Shown one piece after another: positions 33,105-40,790 of a stretch of 64,000 nt of DNA. Within the stretch, counting starts at the first letter, position 1. The number at the start of each line of letters is the position of its first letter. Source of the DNA: Dryocola sp051307055 (GTDB taxonomy: Bacteria; Pseudomonadota; Gammaproteobacteria; Enterobacterales; Enterobacteriaceae); contig NZ_CP149994.1 of NCBI RefSeq assembly GCF_051307055.1, positions 2,418,001 through 2,482,000 of the forward strand, given 5' to 3'. A program made the position numbers and the translations under genes. Under the pieces are notes generated by a model, which made no database searches, was not told the origin of the DNA, and saw nothing but the letters and a program-made list of their open reading frames with translations.

Positions 33105-34670
33105 ATGGAAATGTCCACTGGCCGTGCCCTTTATCGAAATTTTTTAGGCCAGTCGCCCGACTGGTATAAAGTAGCTATCTTCTGTTTTCTGGTGATTAAT
33201 CCGCTCTTCTTTTGGTTTGTTAGCCCCTTTGCCGCAGGCTGGATGCTGGTGGCAGAATTCATCTTCACTCTCGCAATGGCGCTGAAATGCTATCCCCTTT
33301 TGCCCGGCGGCCTGCTTGCCATCGAAGCGGTGCTGATCGGCATGACCAGCGCGGAGCACGTGCGCGAAGAGATCGCCGGCAACCTCGAAGTCCTGCTGCT
33401 GCTTATTTTTATGGTGGCGGGCATCTATTTTATGCAGCAGCTGCTGCTGCTGGTCTTCACCAAACTGCTGCTGGAGATTCGCTCCAAAATCCTGCTGTCG
33501 CTGGCGTTTTGCCTTGCCGCAGCCTTCCTGTCCGCTTTCCTCGATGCGTTAACCGTGGTCGCCGTAGTGATAAGCGTGGCGGTCGGTTTTTACGGCATTT
33601 ATCACCGGGTTGCCTCAGCGAGCAACGATGAAAGCGACATCCTTGATGACAGTAAAATAGAAAATGACAACCGCGCCATCCTTGAGCAGTTCCGCGCCTT
33701 CCTGCGTAGCCTGATGATGCATGCCGGCGTGGGCACGGCTCTGGGCGGCGTGATGACCATGGTCGGCGAACCGCAGAACCTGATTATTGCCAGACAGGCT
33801 GGCTGGCATTTTGGGGATTTCTTCCTTCGCATGGCGCCGGTTTCCATTCCGGTTTTTCTCTGCGGGCTGCTAACCTGCACCCTGCTTGAATACGGTAAAA
33901 TTCTTGGTTACGGAGCGCCTTTGCCTGAAAAAGTGCGCGGCATCCTGCAGGATTACGCTACCCGGAGCGCAAAGAGTCGCAGCAGGCAGGATAACGTTAA
34001 GCTGGTCGTGCAGGCGATAATCGGCGTCTGGCTGGTTGTGGCGCTGGCGTTGCATCTGGCGGAAGTCGGCCTGATTGGCTTATCCGTGATTATCTTCGCC
34101 ACCTCTTTGTGCGGCGTGACGGATGAACATGCTATCGGTAAAGCCTTTACCGAAGCGCTCCCATTTACCGCGCTGCTGACCGTTTTCTTCGCCGTGGTCG
34201 CCGTGATTATCGACCAGCATCTTTTTTCACCGGTGATTAATTTTGTCCTGCAGGCGCAGCCTCACGCGCAGCTCTCTCTTTTCTATATCTTTAACGGCGT
34301 GCTGTCGTCCATTTCCGACAACGTATTTGTCGGCACGGTTTATATTAACGAAGCCAAAACCGCGATGGAAAATGGCATCATTGACCTCAAGCAGTTTGAG
34401 CTGCTGGCGGTTGCCATCAACACGGGGACTAACCTGCCCTCGGTCGCCACGCCAAATGGCCAGGCCGCCTTCCTGTTCCTGCTCACCTCGACTCTCGCAC
34501 CTTTGATTCGTCTCTCGTATGGACGCATGGTGCTGATGGCGCTGCCGTATACGCTGGTGCTGACGTTGGTAGGCCTGGCGTGCGTGGAGTTTACGCTGAT
34601 GCCGGCAACGGACTGGATGCTCCAGGCTGGATGGATTTCTCCGCCGTCCGCCGGTGAGTTTCCGCACTAA
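33105..34670 (+). CDS. nhaB: Sodium/proton antiporter NhaB
   Basis: A 521-residue inner-membrane Na+/H+ antiporter with about 12 membrane segments. E. coli-like stretches include AGWMLVAEFIFTLAMALKCY, SAFLDALTVVAVVISVAVGF, GTALGGVMTMVGEPQNLIIA and NTGTNLPSVATPNGQAAFLF. The C-terminus is about 8 residues longer than in E. coli. It is divergent from fadR, and works with NhaA in sodium and pH homeostasis. Confidence 0.96.
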   Translation: MEMSTGRALYRNFLGQSPDWYKVAIFCFLVINPLFFWFVSPFAAGWMLVAEFIFTLAMALKCYPLLPGGLLAIEAVLIGMTSAEHVREEIAGNLEVLLLLIFMVAGIYFMQQLLLLVFTKLLLEIRSKILLSLAFCLAAAFLSAFLDALTVVAVVISVAVGFYGIYHRVASASNDESDILDDSKIENDNRAILEQFRAFLRSLMMHAGVGTALGGVMTMVGEPQNLIIARQAGWHFGDFFLRMAPVSIPVFLCGLLTCTLLEYGKILGYGAPLPEKVRGILQDYATRSAKSRSRQDNVKLVVQAIIGVWLVVALALHLAEVGLIGLSVIIFATSLCGVTDEHAIGKAFTEALPFTALLTVFFAVVAVIIDQHLFSPVINFVLQAQPHAQLSLFYIFNGVLSSISDNVFVGTVYINEAKTAMENGIIDLKQFELLAVAINTGTNLPSVATPNGQAAFLFLLTSTLAPLIRLSYGRMVLMALPYTLVLTLVGLACVEFTLMPATDWMLQAGWISPPSAGEFPH

Positions 34671-34679
34671 CGTCATAAC

Positions 34680-34699
34680 GCGGGCAGTTCGCTGCCCGC
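34680..34699 (+). terminator. Hairpin after nhaB
   Basis: The 8-bp stem GCGGGCAG/CTGCCCGC is closed by a UUCG tetraloop, 10 bp after the nhaB stop. There is no strong T run, so termination may be partial and allow read-through to dsbB. Confidence 0.55.
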
Positions 34700-34815
34700 A
34701 GGGCTTATTTGCCTGTTAAACATTCGAATAAACACATATTTTTCACGGTGCTACTGGCGCATAAAGCGAATTCGTTTACACTGCCGAATCACCGCAAACT
34801 GCATGGAAACTGATT

Positions 34816-35346
34816 ATGTTGCGATATTTAAACCAATGCTCCCGCGGGCGCGGCGCCTGGCTGTTGCTGGCCATTACCGCTTTTGCTCTGGAAATGGTGG
34901 CATTATGGTTCCAGCACGTGATGTTGCTGAAGCCATGTGTGATGTGCATTTATGAGCGCTGCGCCCTGTTTGGCATTATGGGCGCGGGGATCGTCGGTGC
35001 CATCGCGCCTGCATCACCGTTACGCTACGGCGCGCTGGCCGTCTGGCTCTACAGCGCGGGTAAAGGCGTTCAGCTGGCGTGGGACCATACCATGCTGCAG
35101 CTTCATCCTTCCCCTTTCGTCACCTGCGATTTTGCCGCACGCTTCCCTTCCTGGCTGCCGCTGGATAAATGGCTGCCGTCCGTATTCGTCGCTACCGGCG
35201 ATTGTTCCGTGCGTCAGTGGGTGTTCCTGTCGCTCGATATGGTGCAGTGGCTGCTAGGCATTTTCGCAGTGTTTCTGATTATTGCCGTACTGGTGCTCAT
35301 TGTCCAACCGCTCAAACCTAAACGCCGTGATTTGTTTGGCCGCTAA
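34816..35346 (+). CDS. dsbB: Disulfide bond formation protein DsbB
   Basis: A 176-residue inner-membrane quinone reductase that reoxidises DsbA. It has four membrane segments. Both periplasmic Cys pairs are intact and at the E. coli positions: Cys41/Cys44 (CVMC) and Cys104/Cys130. The quinone-site Arg is in IYERCALFG. A strong terminator follows. The gene order nhaB-dsbB matches E. coli. Confidence 0.97.
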   Translation: MLRYLNQCSRGRGAWLLLAITAFALEMVALWFQHVMLLKPCVMCIYERCALFGIMGAGIVGAIAPASPLRYGALAVWLYSAGKGVQLAWDHTMLQLHPSPFVTCDFAARFPSWLPLDKWLPSVFVATGDCSVRQWVFLSLDMVQWLLGIFAVFLIIAVLVLIVQPLKPKRRDLFGR

Positions 35347-35370
35347 GCCTAAAGCTTGAGACAATAAAAA

Positions 35371-35389
35371 AACCCGCCGATGGCGGGTT
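35371..35389. terminator. Bidirectional terminator dsbB / DUF333 lipoprotein
   Basis: The 8-bp stem AACCCGCC/GGCGGGTT has a GAT loop and T runs on both sides, lying between convergent genes. Confidence 0.88.
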
Positions 35390-35395
35390 TTTTAC

Positions 35396-35632
35396 TTAGT
35401 GGTCGCGTCGGTAAAGCTTCCACTGGTCAATTCGTTCACCGCCCGGCAAGATGCAGTCGCCACGCTCGCCCAGGTCGGTTTTCACCGTTCGCAGTTCACC
35501 GCCTTTCTCTGTGCAGTAAACGGAGGCCGGGTTCGGCATGCCGATAGTCCGTGGCGGTTTGGGTGTCGTTGGTTCAGGCGACGAACAGCCGCTGAGAATA
35601 AGCGCTCCGAGCAGCAGCGTTATTTTTTTCAT
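35396..35632 (-). CDS. Small DUF333-type lipoprotein
   Basis: A 78-residue lipoprotein. The signal MKKITLLLGALILSGC ends in the lipobox LSGC (Cys16). The mature part has the DUF333 pattern: NPASVYCTEKGGELR, then GERGDCILPGGERIDQWKLY, with two Cys likely forming a disulfide. Function is unknown; the family is found in periplasmic or outer-membrane small proteins and some protease inhibitors. The next residue after Cys is Ser, consistent with outer-membrane sorting. Confidence 0.8.
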   Translation of the reverse strand: MKKITLLLGALILSGCSSPEPTTPKPPRTIGMPNPASVYCTEKGGELRTVKTDLGERGDCILPGGERIDQWKLYRRDH

Positions 35633-35704
35633 TATTCCTCCTTTTATGGAGGCTGAATGTTAACAGTGCGGGAGCGTGAAAAGCAAAATCAGCGGGATAA
35701 GCTC

Positions 35705-35881
35705 TTAGCGAGCAGCTACGTTTTGTTGATGGATCGCACTCATCGGACGATGCAGAGTGTGCATTCCTGCTTTGCAGAAGATACAAACAGCGCCGTGGGG
35801 ATTTGTTTCTCGGACATCGTAGGGGGAGGTGCGATACTGTGAACCGCCGCATGACGGACACTTAAATGTTAAGTACTGGAT
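35705..35881 (-). CDS. Zinc-ribbon microprotein of the YmcF/YnfQ cold-shock type, non-ATG start
   Basis: A 58-residue frame with no ATG, GTG or TTG start. Reading from ATC at 35881 gives IQYLTFKCPSCGGSQYRTSP and continues with ETNPHGAVCIFCK. The CPSC and CIFC pairs, 24 residues apart (first Cys to third Cys about 25), make a zinc ribbon. AAGAAGG lies 5 nt before the ATC, and an in-frame TAA lies just upstream, so the start must be in this short stretch. The sequence closely resembles E. coli YmcF and YnfQ, cold-shock microproteins reported to start at ATT. It lies 95 bp after ycgN on the same strand. The start codon and cold induction are inferred. Confidence 0.7.
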   Translation of the reverse strand: MQYLTFKCPSCGGSQYRTSPYDVRETNPHGAVCIFCKAGMHTLHRPMSAIHQQNVAAR

Positions 35882-35976
35882 AAAAACCTTCTTTTACTTG
35901 TTATAGAAAGTACACCGTATCACAAAGATTTCGGTTTGTACGATTTATTTTTGCGTATTTTAACAGGGCTGGTGGA

Positions 35977-36423
35977 TCACTCTGCCCAGTCGGGTTTGTT
36001 TAAAATATGGTCCTGCCAGTCACGCACCTCAGACTCTTTCACGGCGATATGGCGCACGGAAATACGTTCGCCGTGCATCGCGGCTTTTGAACCGCTCAGC
36101 AGCGGGTGCCAGCCTGGCAGATCCTTTCCTTCGGCCAGCAGGCGGTACGCGCAGGTGTGCGGTAGCCATTCGAAGGTTGGCAGATTGTCGCGCGTGAGCT
36201 TGATGCAGTCCGGCTCATATTCAAAACGACGCGCGTAATTTTTGCACTGGCAGGTTTTGATGTTTAACTGCTTGCACGCGACGTTGGTGAAGTAGATTTC
36301 ATCCGTGTCCTCGTCCATCAGCTTATGCAGGCAGCACTGGCCGCAGCCGTCGCAAAGTGATTCCCACTCCGCATCGCTCATTTCGTCGAGCGTTTTACTC
36401 TGCCAAAAAGGTGCCTGTGTCAT
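35977..36423 (-). CDS. ycgN: YcgN, YkgJ-type cysteine-cluster protein
   Basis: A 148-residue UPF0260/YkgJ-family cytosolic protein. The family mark CDGCGQCC is at residues about 24-31, with further Cys in VACKQ, TCQCKNYARRFEYEPDC and HTCAYR, suggesting a metal or Fe-S site. Its function is unknown. It is very close to E. coli YcgN over its length. It is downstream of ycgM with a palindromic hairpin between. Confidence 0.93.
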   Translation of the reverse strand: MTQAPFWQSKTLDEMSDAEWESLCDGCGQCCLHKLMDEDTDEIYFTNVACKQLNIKTCQCKNYARRFEYEPDCIKLTRDNLPTFEWLPHTCAYRLLAEGKDLPGWHPLLSGSKAAMHGERISVRHIAVKESEVRDWQDHILNKPDWAE

Positions 36424-36487
36424 GTAGATGCCTGCATTTGAAAAACAAGCTGCACCTTATAAACACTATGGGTAAAAGATGCAAGCG

Positions 36488-36507
36488 TTGCCGCCCCGGG
36501 GCGGCAA
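36488..36507 (-). terminator. 20-bp perfect palindrome between ycgM and ycgN
   Basis: TTGCCGCCCCGGGGCGGCAA reads the same on both strands and lies 5 bp after the ycgM stop, before ycgN. On the minus strand it is followed by a moderate T stretch (ATCTTTT) after about 8 nt, so it may be a partial terminator. Confidence 0.55.
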
Positions 36508-36512
36508 ATTCA

Positions 36513-37172
36513 TTATAGTACGCGGGTGCTAAGGCTGCGTCCGTCGAAACTCACTTCCAGACTATCGCCGCTCACAAGCGGGCCGACGCCTTCCGGGGTG
36601 CCGGTCAGGATCACATCGCCTGCGCGTAAGGTAAAGAAGCGGCTCATATAGGCTATCAGCGGCACGATCTTGTGGAGCATGTCAGAGGTTGAACCCTGCT
36701 GGCGGATCTCGCCGTTGACGGTCAGGGCGATGTCGGTGTTTTGCGGGTCGGCTGCAAATTCAGCGGCCGGAATAAAGCCTGAAATGGGACAGGCGTTATC
36801 AAAACCTTTCGCTTTTTCCCACGGCTGTCCTGCTTTCTTCAGCTTGTCCTGCAAATCACGCAGGGTCAGATCCAGCGCCACACCGTAACCGGCAATCGCT
36901 TTCGACACGTGTTCTTCCGTCGCCTGCCTGAGCGTGGCGCCGATTAATATCGCCAGTTCCACTTCGTGGTGCACGGAACCTAAACCCTGCGGCAATACCA
37001 GCGGCTGGCGAATATCGCACAACGCGCTTTCGGGTTTGATAAACAGCACCGGCTCTTCCGACGTGGCGCTGCCCATCTCTTTAATGTGCTTTGCGTAATT
37101 GCTGCCCACGCACACTACTTTGCTGACCGGAAAATCCAGCAGCGCCCCCTGCCAGTTATGATGTTGATACAT
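36513..37172 (-). CDS. ycgM: Fumarylacetoacetate hydrolase-family protein YcgM
   Basis: A 219-residue FAH-family protein, the length of E. coli YcgM. Start MYQHHNWQGA has AGGA 5 nt upstream; the frame extends 9 codons further but without support. The metal-binding acidic residues are in SVHHEVELAILIG, and the C-terminal LTGTPEGVGPL motif is typical. Related proteins act as acylpyruvases or oxaloacetate decarboxylases/tautomerases; the exact substrate here is not shown. Confidence 0.93.
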   Translation of the reverse strand: MYQHHNWQGALLDFPVSKVVCVGSNYAKHIKEMGSATSEEPVLFIKPESALCDIRQPLVLPQGLGSVHHEVELAILIGATLRQATEEHVSKAIAGYGVALDLTLRDLQDKLKKAGQPWEKAKGFDNACPISGFIPAAEFAADPQNTDIALTVNGEIRQQGSTSDMLHKIVPLIAYMSRFFTLRAGDVILTGTPEGVGPLVSGDSLEVSFDGRSLSTRVL

Positions 37173-37223
37173 GCCTTTCCTCTGCGTCGTTGTGTTCACT
37201 GCATTTGATACTAGATAAAAAAA

Positions 37224-37243
37224 TCCCCGGTGAATACCGGGGA
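37224..37243 (-). terminator. Terminator after the MltB-like gene
   Basis: The stem CCCCGG/CCGGGG has a 6-nt loop, followed on the minus strand by ATTTTTTT. It lies 38 bp past the stop codon of the lytic transglycosylase gene. Confidence 0.85.
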
Positions 37244-37280
37244 GCGAGCATTATTCGTGCGATGGCCTGGCGCGCGTATT

Positions 37281-38351
37281 TTATCGGGCGATAGCATCCG
37301 CCATCGTCCCTATGCCGATGGCGAAGTACGAGGAACGGTTCCAGTGCATTATTGTTCTGAAGTTGTTATACACCAGGAACGAACGACCCTGATTATCGTC
37401 CGGCGTAACTATCCACGCCCGCTCGGCAGAGGCAGGTAGCGGTAACCCGTCCGGTAAGGTGACGCCTATTTTTTGCCATTGCGAAACCGTTTTGCCCTGC
37501 GCCGTTTTGGTGCCCGCAAGCGCTGCGTTAAATCCTGCCGGCAGTTTCACTTCCGTTCCCCAGGATCCGCCTGCCTGCCACCCTTCGACTGCAAGATAGT
37601 TTGCGGTTGAGGCGAAGACATCGCTGGTGTCAGACCAGATATCAATTTTGCCGTCACCGTTGCCATCTTTCCCGTAGCGCAGATATGAGCTCGGCATAAA
37701 CTGGTTTTGCCCCATCGCTCCGGCCCAGGAACCTTTCAGCTCATCCACCGCAATATGGCCCCGATCGAGAATTTTTAGCGACGCCATCAACTCTTTCGTA
37801 AAGAAAGCTTCGCGCCGCCCTTCAAAGGCAAGCGTTGAGAGCGCCGAAATAACGTCTTCCTTGCCCTGGATTTTGCCGAAGTTGCTCTCCATAGCCCATA
37901 ACGCGACGATATAATTGTCCGGCACGCCGGTTTGCGCGCTCACAGGCGCCAGCTGCGCCTGATACGCCTGCCTGAGTTTCCTTGCCTGCTCAATCTTCGC
38001 AGGCGTGACAACGCGCGCAAGGTAATCATCCAGCGTGATCTTCTTCTCAGGCTGGTTTCTGTCGGATTTGATTACCCGGTCAACAAAATGAACGTTGGCG
38101 AACGCAGCCGTAATAGTCGCCTCGCTGATGCCCTGGCTGCGGGCCTGCTGTTTAAGCGCTTCCACATAAGCGGGAAACTCTGCGGGATCGCGCCCTTGTT
38201 CAGCGAGCGTTGTTGCGCTTCCCGCAGCGGACGATGGTTGAGCGGCAGCGGGAGGCGTGGTGGGTGTTACGGCCTGCGCGCTGGGGGATTTTGCAGCACA
38301 GCCGGCAAGGAGTAACGCGCCGACGGTTAAACAGATTGCTGAAGTATTCAT
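37281..38351 (-). CDS. MltB-family lytic murein transglycosylase lipoprotein
   Basis: A 356-residue lipoprotein. The signal ends in LLLAGC (Cys18), and a Pro/Ala/Ser-rich linker follows to about residue 50. The MltB-type catalytic domain has the Glu in ALWAMESNFGKIQG, then STLAFEGRREAFFTKEL, GSWAGAMGQNQFMPSSYLRY and the GNGDGKIDIW loop. It cleaves peptidoglycan between MurNAc and GlcNAc. It is distinct from mltB itself and sits between ycgM and ycgL, where K-12 E. coli has no such gene as far as I recall. It is one of two lytic transglycosylases in this window, with emtA. Confidence 0.88.
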   Translation of the reverse strand: MNTSAICLTVGALLLAGCAAKSPSAQAVTPTTPPAAAQPSSAAGSATTLAEQGRDPAEFPAYVEALKQQARSQGISEATITAAFANVHFVDRVIKSDRNQPEKKITLDDYLARVVTPAKIEQARKLRQAYQAQLAPVSAQTGVPDNYIVALWAMESNFGKIQGKEDVISALSTLAFEGRREAFFTKELMASLKILDRGHIAVDELKGSWAGAMGQNQFMPSSYLRYGKDGNGDGKIDIWSDTSDVFASTANYLAVEGWQAGGSWGTEVKLPAGFNAALAGTKTAQGKTVSQWQKIGVTLPDGLPLPASAERAWIVTPDDNQGRSFLVYNNFRTIMHWNRSSYFAIGIGTMADAIAR

Positions 38352-38427
38352 CTACCCTCTCGCGATTAGTTTTCTGCCGCCATCTTCCCCTTTTACGCCC
38401 GGAAAAGATTTACCGTTAGTCTGAAAC

Positions 38428-38703
38428 TTATTTTTTCGGGTTTCTTTCCAGGTGCATTTTTAACAAACTTTCCGGCGGCGGCGGCAGCTGCAAATAATAG
38501 CCTTCTTCTTTGAGTGCCTGTTTTACTTTATCAAAATCTGCATTAACCAGTTTTTTACTGCCGTCGAGCGGTAATAGCATAGCCAGCCTGGGTTCACCGA
38601 AGCCTTTCATCAATTCTTCAGGCACACGAGAGAAATCGTCCTTTTTTTCGACATAAAGATAAGTCTGGTCACGCTTGCTACTTCTGTAGATCACACAAAA
38701 CAT
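38428..38703 (-). CDS. ycgL: YcgL domain protein
   Basis: A 91-residue cytosolic protein starting MFCVIYRSSKRDQTYLYVEK, nearly the E. coli YcgL sequence. It continues with FSRVPEELMKGFGEPRLAM and LQLPPPPESLLK. Its function is unknown. It is divergent from minC across a 127-bp gap, as in E. coli. Confidence 0.93.
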   Translation of the reverse strand: MFCVIYRSSKRDQTYLYVEKKDDFSRVPEELMKGFGEPRLAMLLPLDGSKKLVNADFDKVKQALKEEGYYLQLPPPPESLLKMHLERNPKK

Positions 38704-38830
38704 TTTTTTTACTCTATTTTCACCGGATGGTGGCTTGCCTGAATATACCTGTGACTATACCATGCTTAATGTACTTCGGAATATCGTCCCACAAGCCGTG
38801 GGGATTGAAACTGAATTGAGTAAGGCCAGG

Positions 38831-39523
38831 ATGTCAAACACGCCAATCGAGTTAAAAGGCAGCAGTTTCACCTTATCAGTTGTTCATTTACATGATGCTC
38901 AACCCGAGGTTATTCGCCAGGCCCTGCAGGATAAAATTGCCCAGGCGCCTGCGTTTCTTAAAAACGCCCCGGTGGTGGTTAATGTTGCCAGCCTCGATGG
39001 TTCCGTAAACTGGAAAAATGTCCAGCAGGCGGTGGCCTCTACCGGTCTACGCGTGGTTGGTATCAGCGGTTGTAAAGATGAGGCATTGAAAAGGGAAATT
39101 GAACGCGCCGGGCTGCCGCTGCTGTCGGAAGGGAAAGAGAAGCTTCCTCGCCCGGAGCCAGCGGCCGTTGCAGAACCTGTTGCTACGGCGGTCACAAAAA
39201 CACGTTTGATTGATACCCCGGTTCGTTCCGGGCAGCGTATTTATGCACCACACTGTGATTTGATTGTCACCAATCACGTCAGCGCCGGTGCGGAACTTAT
39301 CGCTGACGGCAACATCCATATCTACGGCATGATGCGTGGCCGAGCCCTGGCGGGAGCCGACGGCTCTCGTGATGCGCAAATATTTTGTACCAACCTGGTA
39401 GCTGAGCTGGTCTCAATAGCGGGTGAATACTGGCTGAGCGACCAAATTCCAGCCGATTATTATGGGAAAGCGGCGCGCCTGAGTCTTGCGGGCGGTGCTC
39501 TCTCCGTTCAACCTTTGAATTAA
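38831..39523 (+). CDS. minC: Septum site-determining protein MinC
   Basis: A 230-residue inhibitor of FtsZ ring assembly. The N-terminal FtsZ-blocking domain begins MSNTPIELKGSSFTLSVVHL. The C-terminal beta-helix binds MinD and dimerises, with VRSGQRIYAPHCDLIVTNHV, GAELIADGNIHIYGMMRGRA and AQIFCTNLVAELVSIAG. The ATG at 38831 has AAGG 5 nt upstream; the frame is open for 32 codons further but unsupported. It is first in the minCDE operon. Confidence 0.96.
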   Translation: MSNTPIELKGSSFTLSVVHLHDAQPEVIRQALQDKIAQAPAFLKNAPVVVNVASLDGSVNWKNVQQAVASTGLRVVGISGCKDEALKREIERAGLPLLSEGKEKLPRPEPAAVAEPVATAVTKTRLIDTPVRSGQRIYAPHCDLIVTNHVSAGAELIADGNIHIYGMMRGRALAGADGSRDAQIFCTNLVAELVSIAGEYWLSDQIPADYYGKAARLSLAGGALSVQPLN

Positions 39524-39547
39524 GCCCTTTTAACAAGGAATTCCTTT

Positions 39548-40360
39548 ATGGCACGCATTATTGTTGTTACATCGGGTAAAGGGGGCGTCGGTAAGACCAC
39601 GTCCAGCGCGGCCATCGCTACGGGTTTGGCCCAGAAGGGAAGAAAAACCGTCGTTATCGATTTTGATATCGGCCTGCGTAACCTGGATTTGATCATGGGG
39701 TGCGAACGCCGGGTCGTCTACGATTTTGTTAACGTCATTCAGGGCGATGCGACGCTTAACCAGGCGCTTATTCGCGATAAGCGTACCGAGCAGCTCTATA
39801 TTCTGCCGGCCTCGCAAACCCGCGATAAAGACGCGCTGACCCGCGAAGGCGTGGCTAAGGTGCTCGACGATTTGAAAAATATGGATTTCGAGTTCATCGT
39901 CTGTGACTCGCCTGCGGGTATCGAAACCGGTGCGCTGATGGCGTTGTATTTCGCCGATGAAGCCATTATCACCACCAACCCGGAAGTCTCCTCGGTGCGT
40001 GACTCAGACCGTATCCTCGGCATTCTGTCATCCAAATCCCGTCGCGCTGAAAACGGCGAAGACCCGATTAAAGAGCACCTGTTGCTCACCCGCTACAACC
40101 CTGGTCGTGTGAACCGCGGCGACATGCTGAGCATGGAAGACGTGTTAGAAATTCTGCGCATTCCTCTTGTGGGTGTGATCCCGGAAGATCAGTCCGTGCT
40201 GCGCGCCTCAAACCAGGGCGAGCCTGTTATCCTGGATGCTGAAGCAGATGCAGGCCAGGCCTATGCAGATACCGTTGAACGTCTTCTCGGAGAAGAACGT
40301 CCTTTCCGCTTCATTGAAGAAGAGAAGAAAGGTTTCCTCAAACGCCTGTTCGGAGGATAA
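39548..40360 (+). CDS. minD: Septum site-determining ATPase MinD
   Basis: A 270-residue deviant Walker-A ATPase (GKGGVGKT, residues 10-17) that cycles on and off the membrane and recruits MinC. The switch residues are in DFDIGLRNLDL, and CDSPAGIETG is the second Walker motif. The C-terminal amphipathic membrane helix is KKGFLKRLFGG. It lies 24 bp after minC and 3 bp before minE. Confidence 0.98.
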   Translation: MARIIVVTSGKGGVGKTTSSAAIATGLAQKGRKTVVIDFDIGLRNLDLIMGCERRVVYDFVNVIQGDATLNQALIRDKRTEQLYILPASQTRDKDALTREGVAKVLDDLKNMDFEFIVCDSPAGIETGALMALYFADEAIITTNPEVSSVRDSDRILGILSSKSRRAENGEDPIKEHLLLTRYNPGRVNRGDMLSMEDVLEILRIPLVGVIPEDQSVLRASNQGEPVILDAEADAGQAYADTVERLLGEERPFRFIEEEKKGFLKRLFGG

Positions 40361-40363
40361 GTT

Positions 40364-40639
40364 ATGGCATTACTAGACTTTTTTCTCTCACGGAAAAAGA
40401 ACACTGCTAACATCGCTAAAGAGCGACTGCAGATTATCGTCGCGGAGCGCCGTCGCGGCGACCGTGAGCCACACTATTTGCCGCAGTTAAAACGCGATAT
40501 CCTGGAAGTAATTTGCAAATATGTGCAAATCGATCCGGACATGTTGACCGTTGTTCTCGATCAGAAAGGCGATGATATTTCTGTTCTGGAACTTAACGTT
40601 ACGTTACCTGAGACTCAGGAAACAACGAAGTCTGCCTGA
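40364..40639 (+). CDS. minE: MinE topological specificity factor
   Basis: A 91-residue protein that stimulates MinD ATPase and drives pole-to-pole oscillation. N-terminal membrane and MinD-binding segment MALLDFFLSRKKNTANIAKE; C-terminal dimer domain with PHYLPQLKRDILEVICKYVQ. It is three residues longer than in E. coli (TTKSA-type tail). A strong terminator follows. Confidence 0.97.
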   Translation: MALLDFFLSRKKNTANIAKERLQIIVAERRRGDREPHYLPQLKRDILEVICKYVQIDPDMLTVVLDQKGDDISVLELNVTLPETQETTKSA

Positions 40640-40649
40640 TTAAAATAAA

Positions 40650-40674
40650 AACCCCCTGCTTTCGTCAGGGGGTT
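40650..40674 (+). terminator. Terminator of minCDE
   Basis: The 9-bp stem AACCCCCTG/CAGGGGGTT has a 7-nt loop and a T-rich tail, 10 bp after the minE stop. Confidence 0.88.
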
Positions 40675-40790
40675 TATTTTATCTGCTTCAGTTCAGCGTT
40701 ATATATGAGCAGGTTATTTTTAATAGCCTTTCATCTTTTTCTTATTCCTGCCGCCTTCCCTGTATTTATTTACAGGTATTTTGCAGATTA

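Noticed and set aside
32888..33118. Possible 77-residue N-terminal extension of FadR
   Set aside because: The frame is open by chance. FadR proteins begin at MVIKAQSPAG, and the extension overlaps the nhaB start.
35657..35842. Small plus-strand frame of 61 codons, and a 95-codon minus frame at 35574-35861
   Set aside because: Both overlap the better supported zinc-ribbon frame on the minus strand, which has the CPSC and CIFC motifs and a Shine-Dalgarno sequence.
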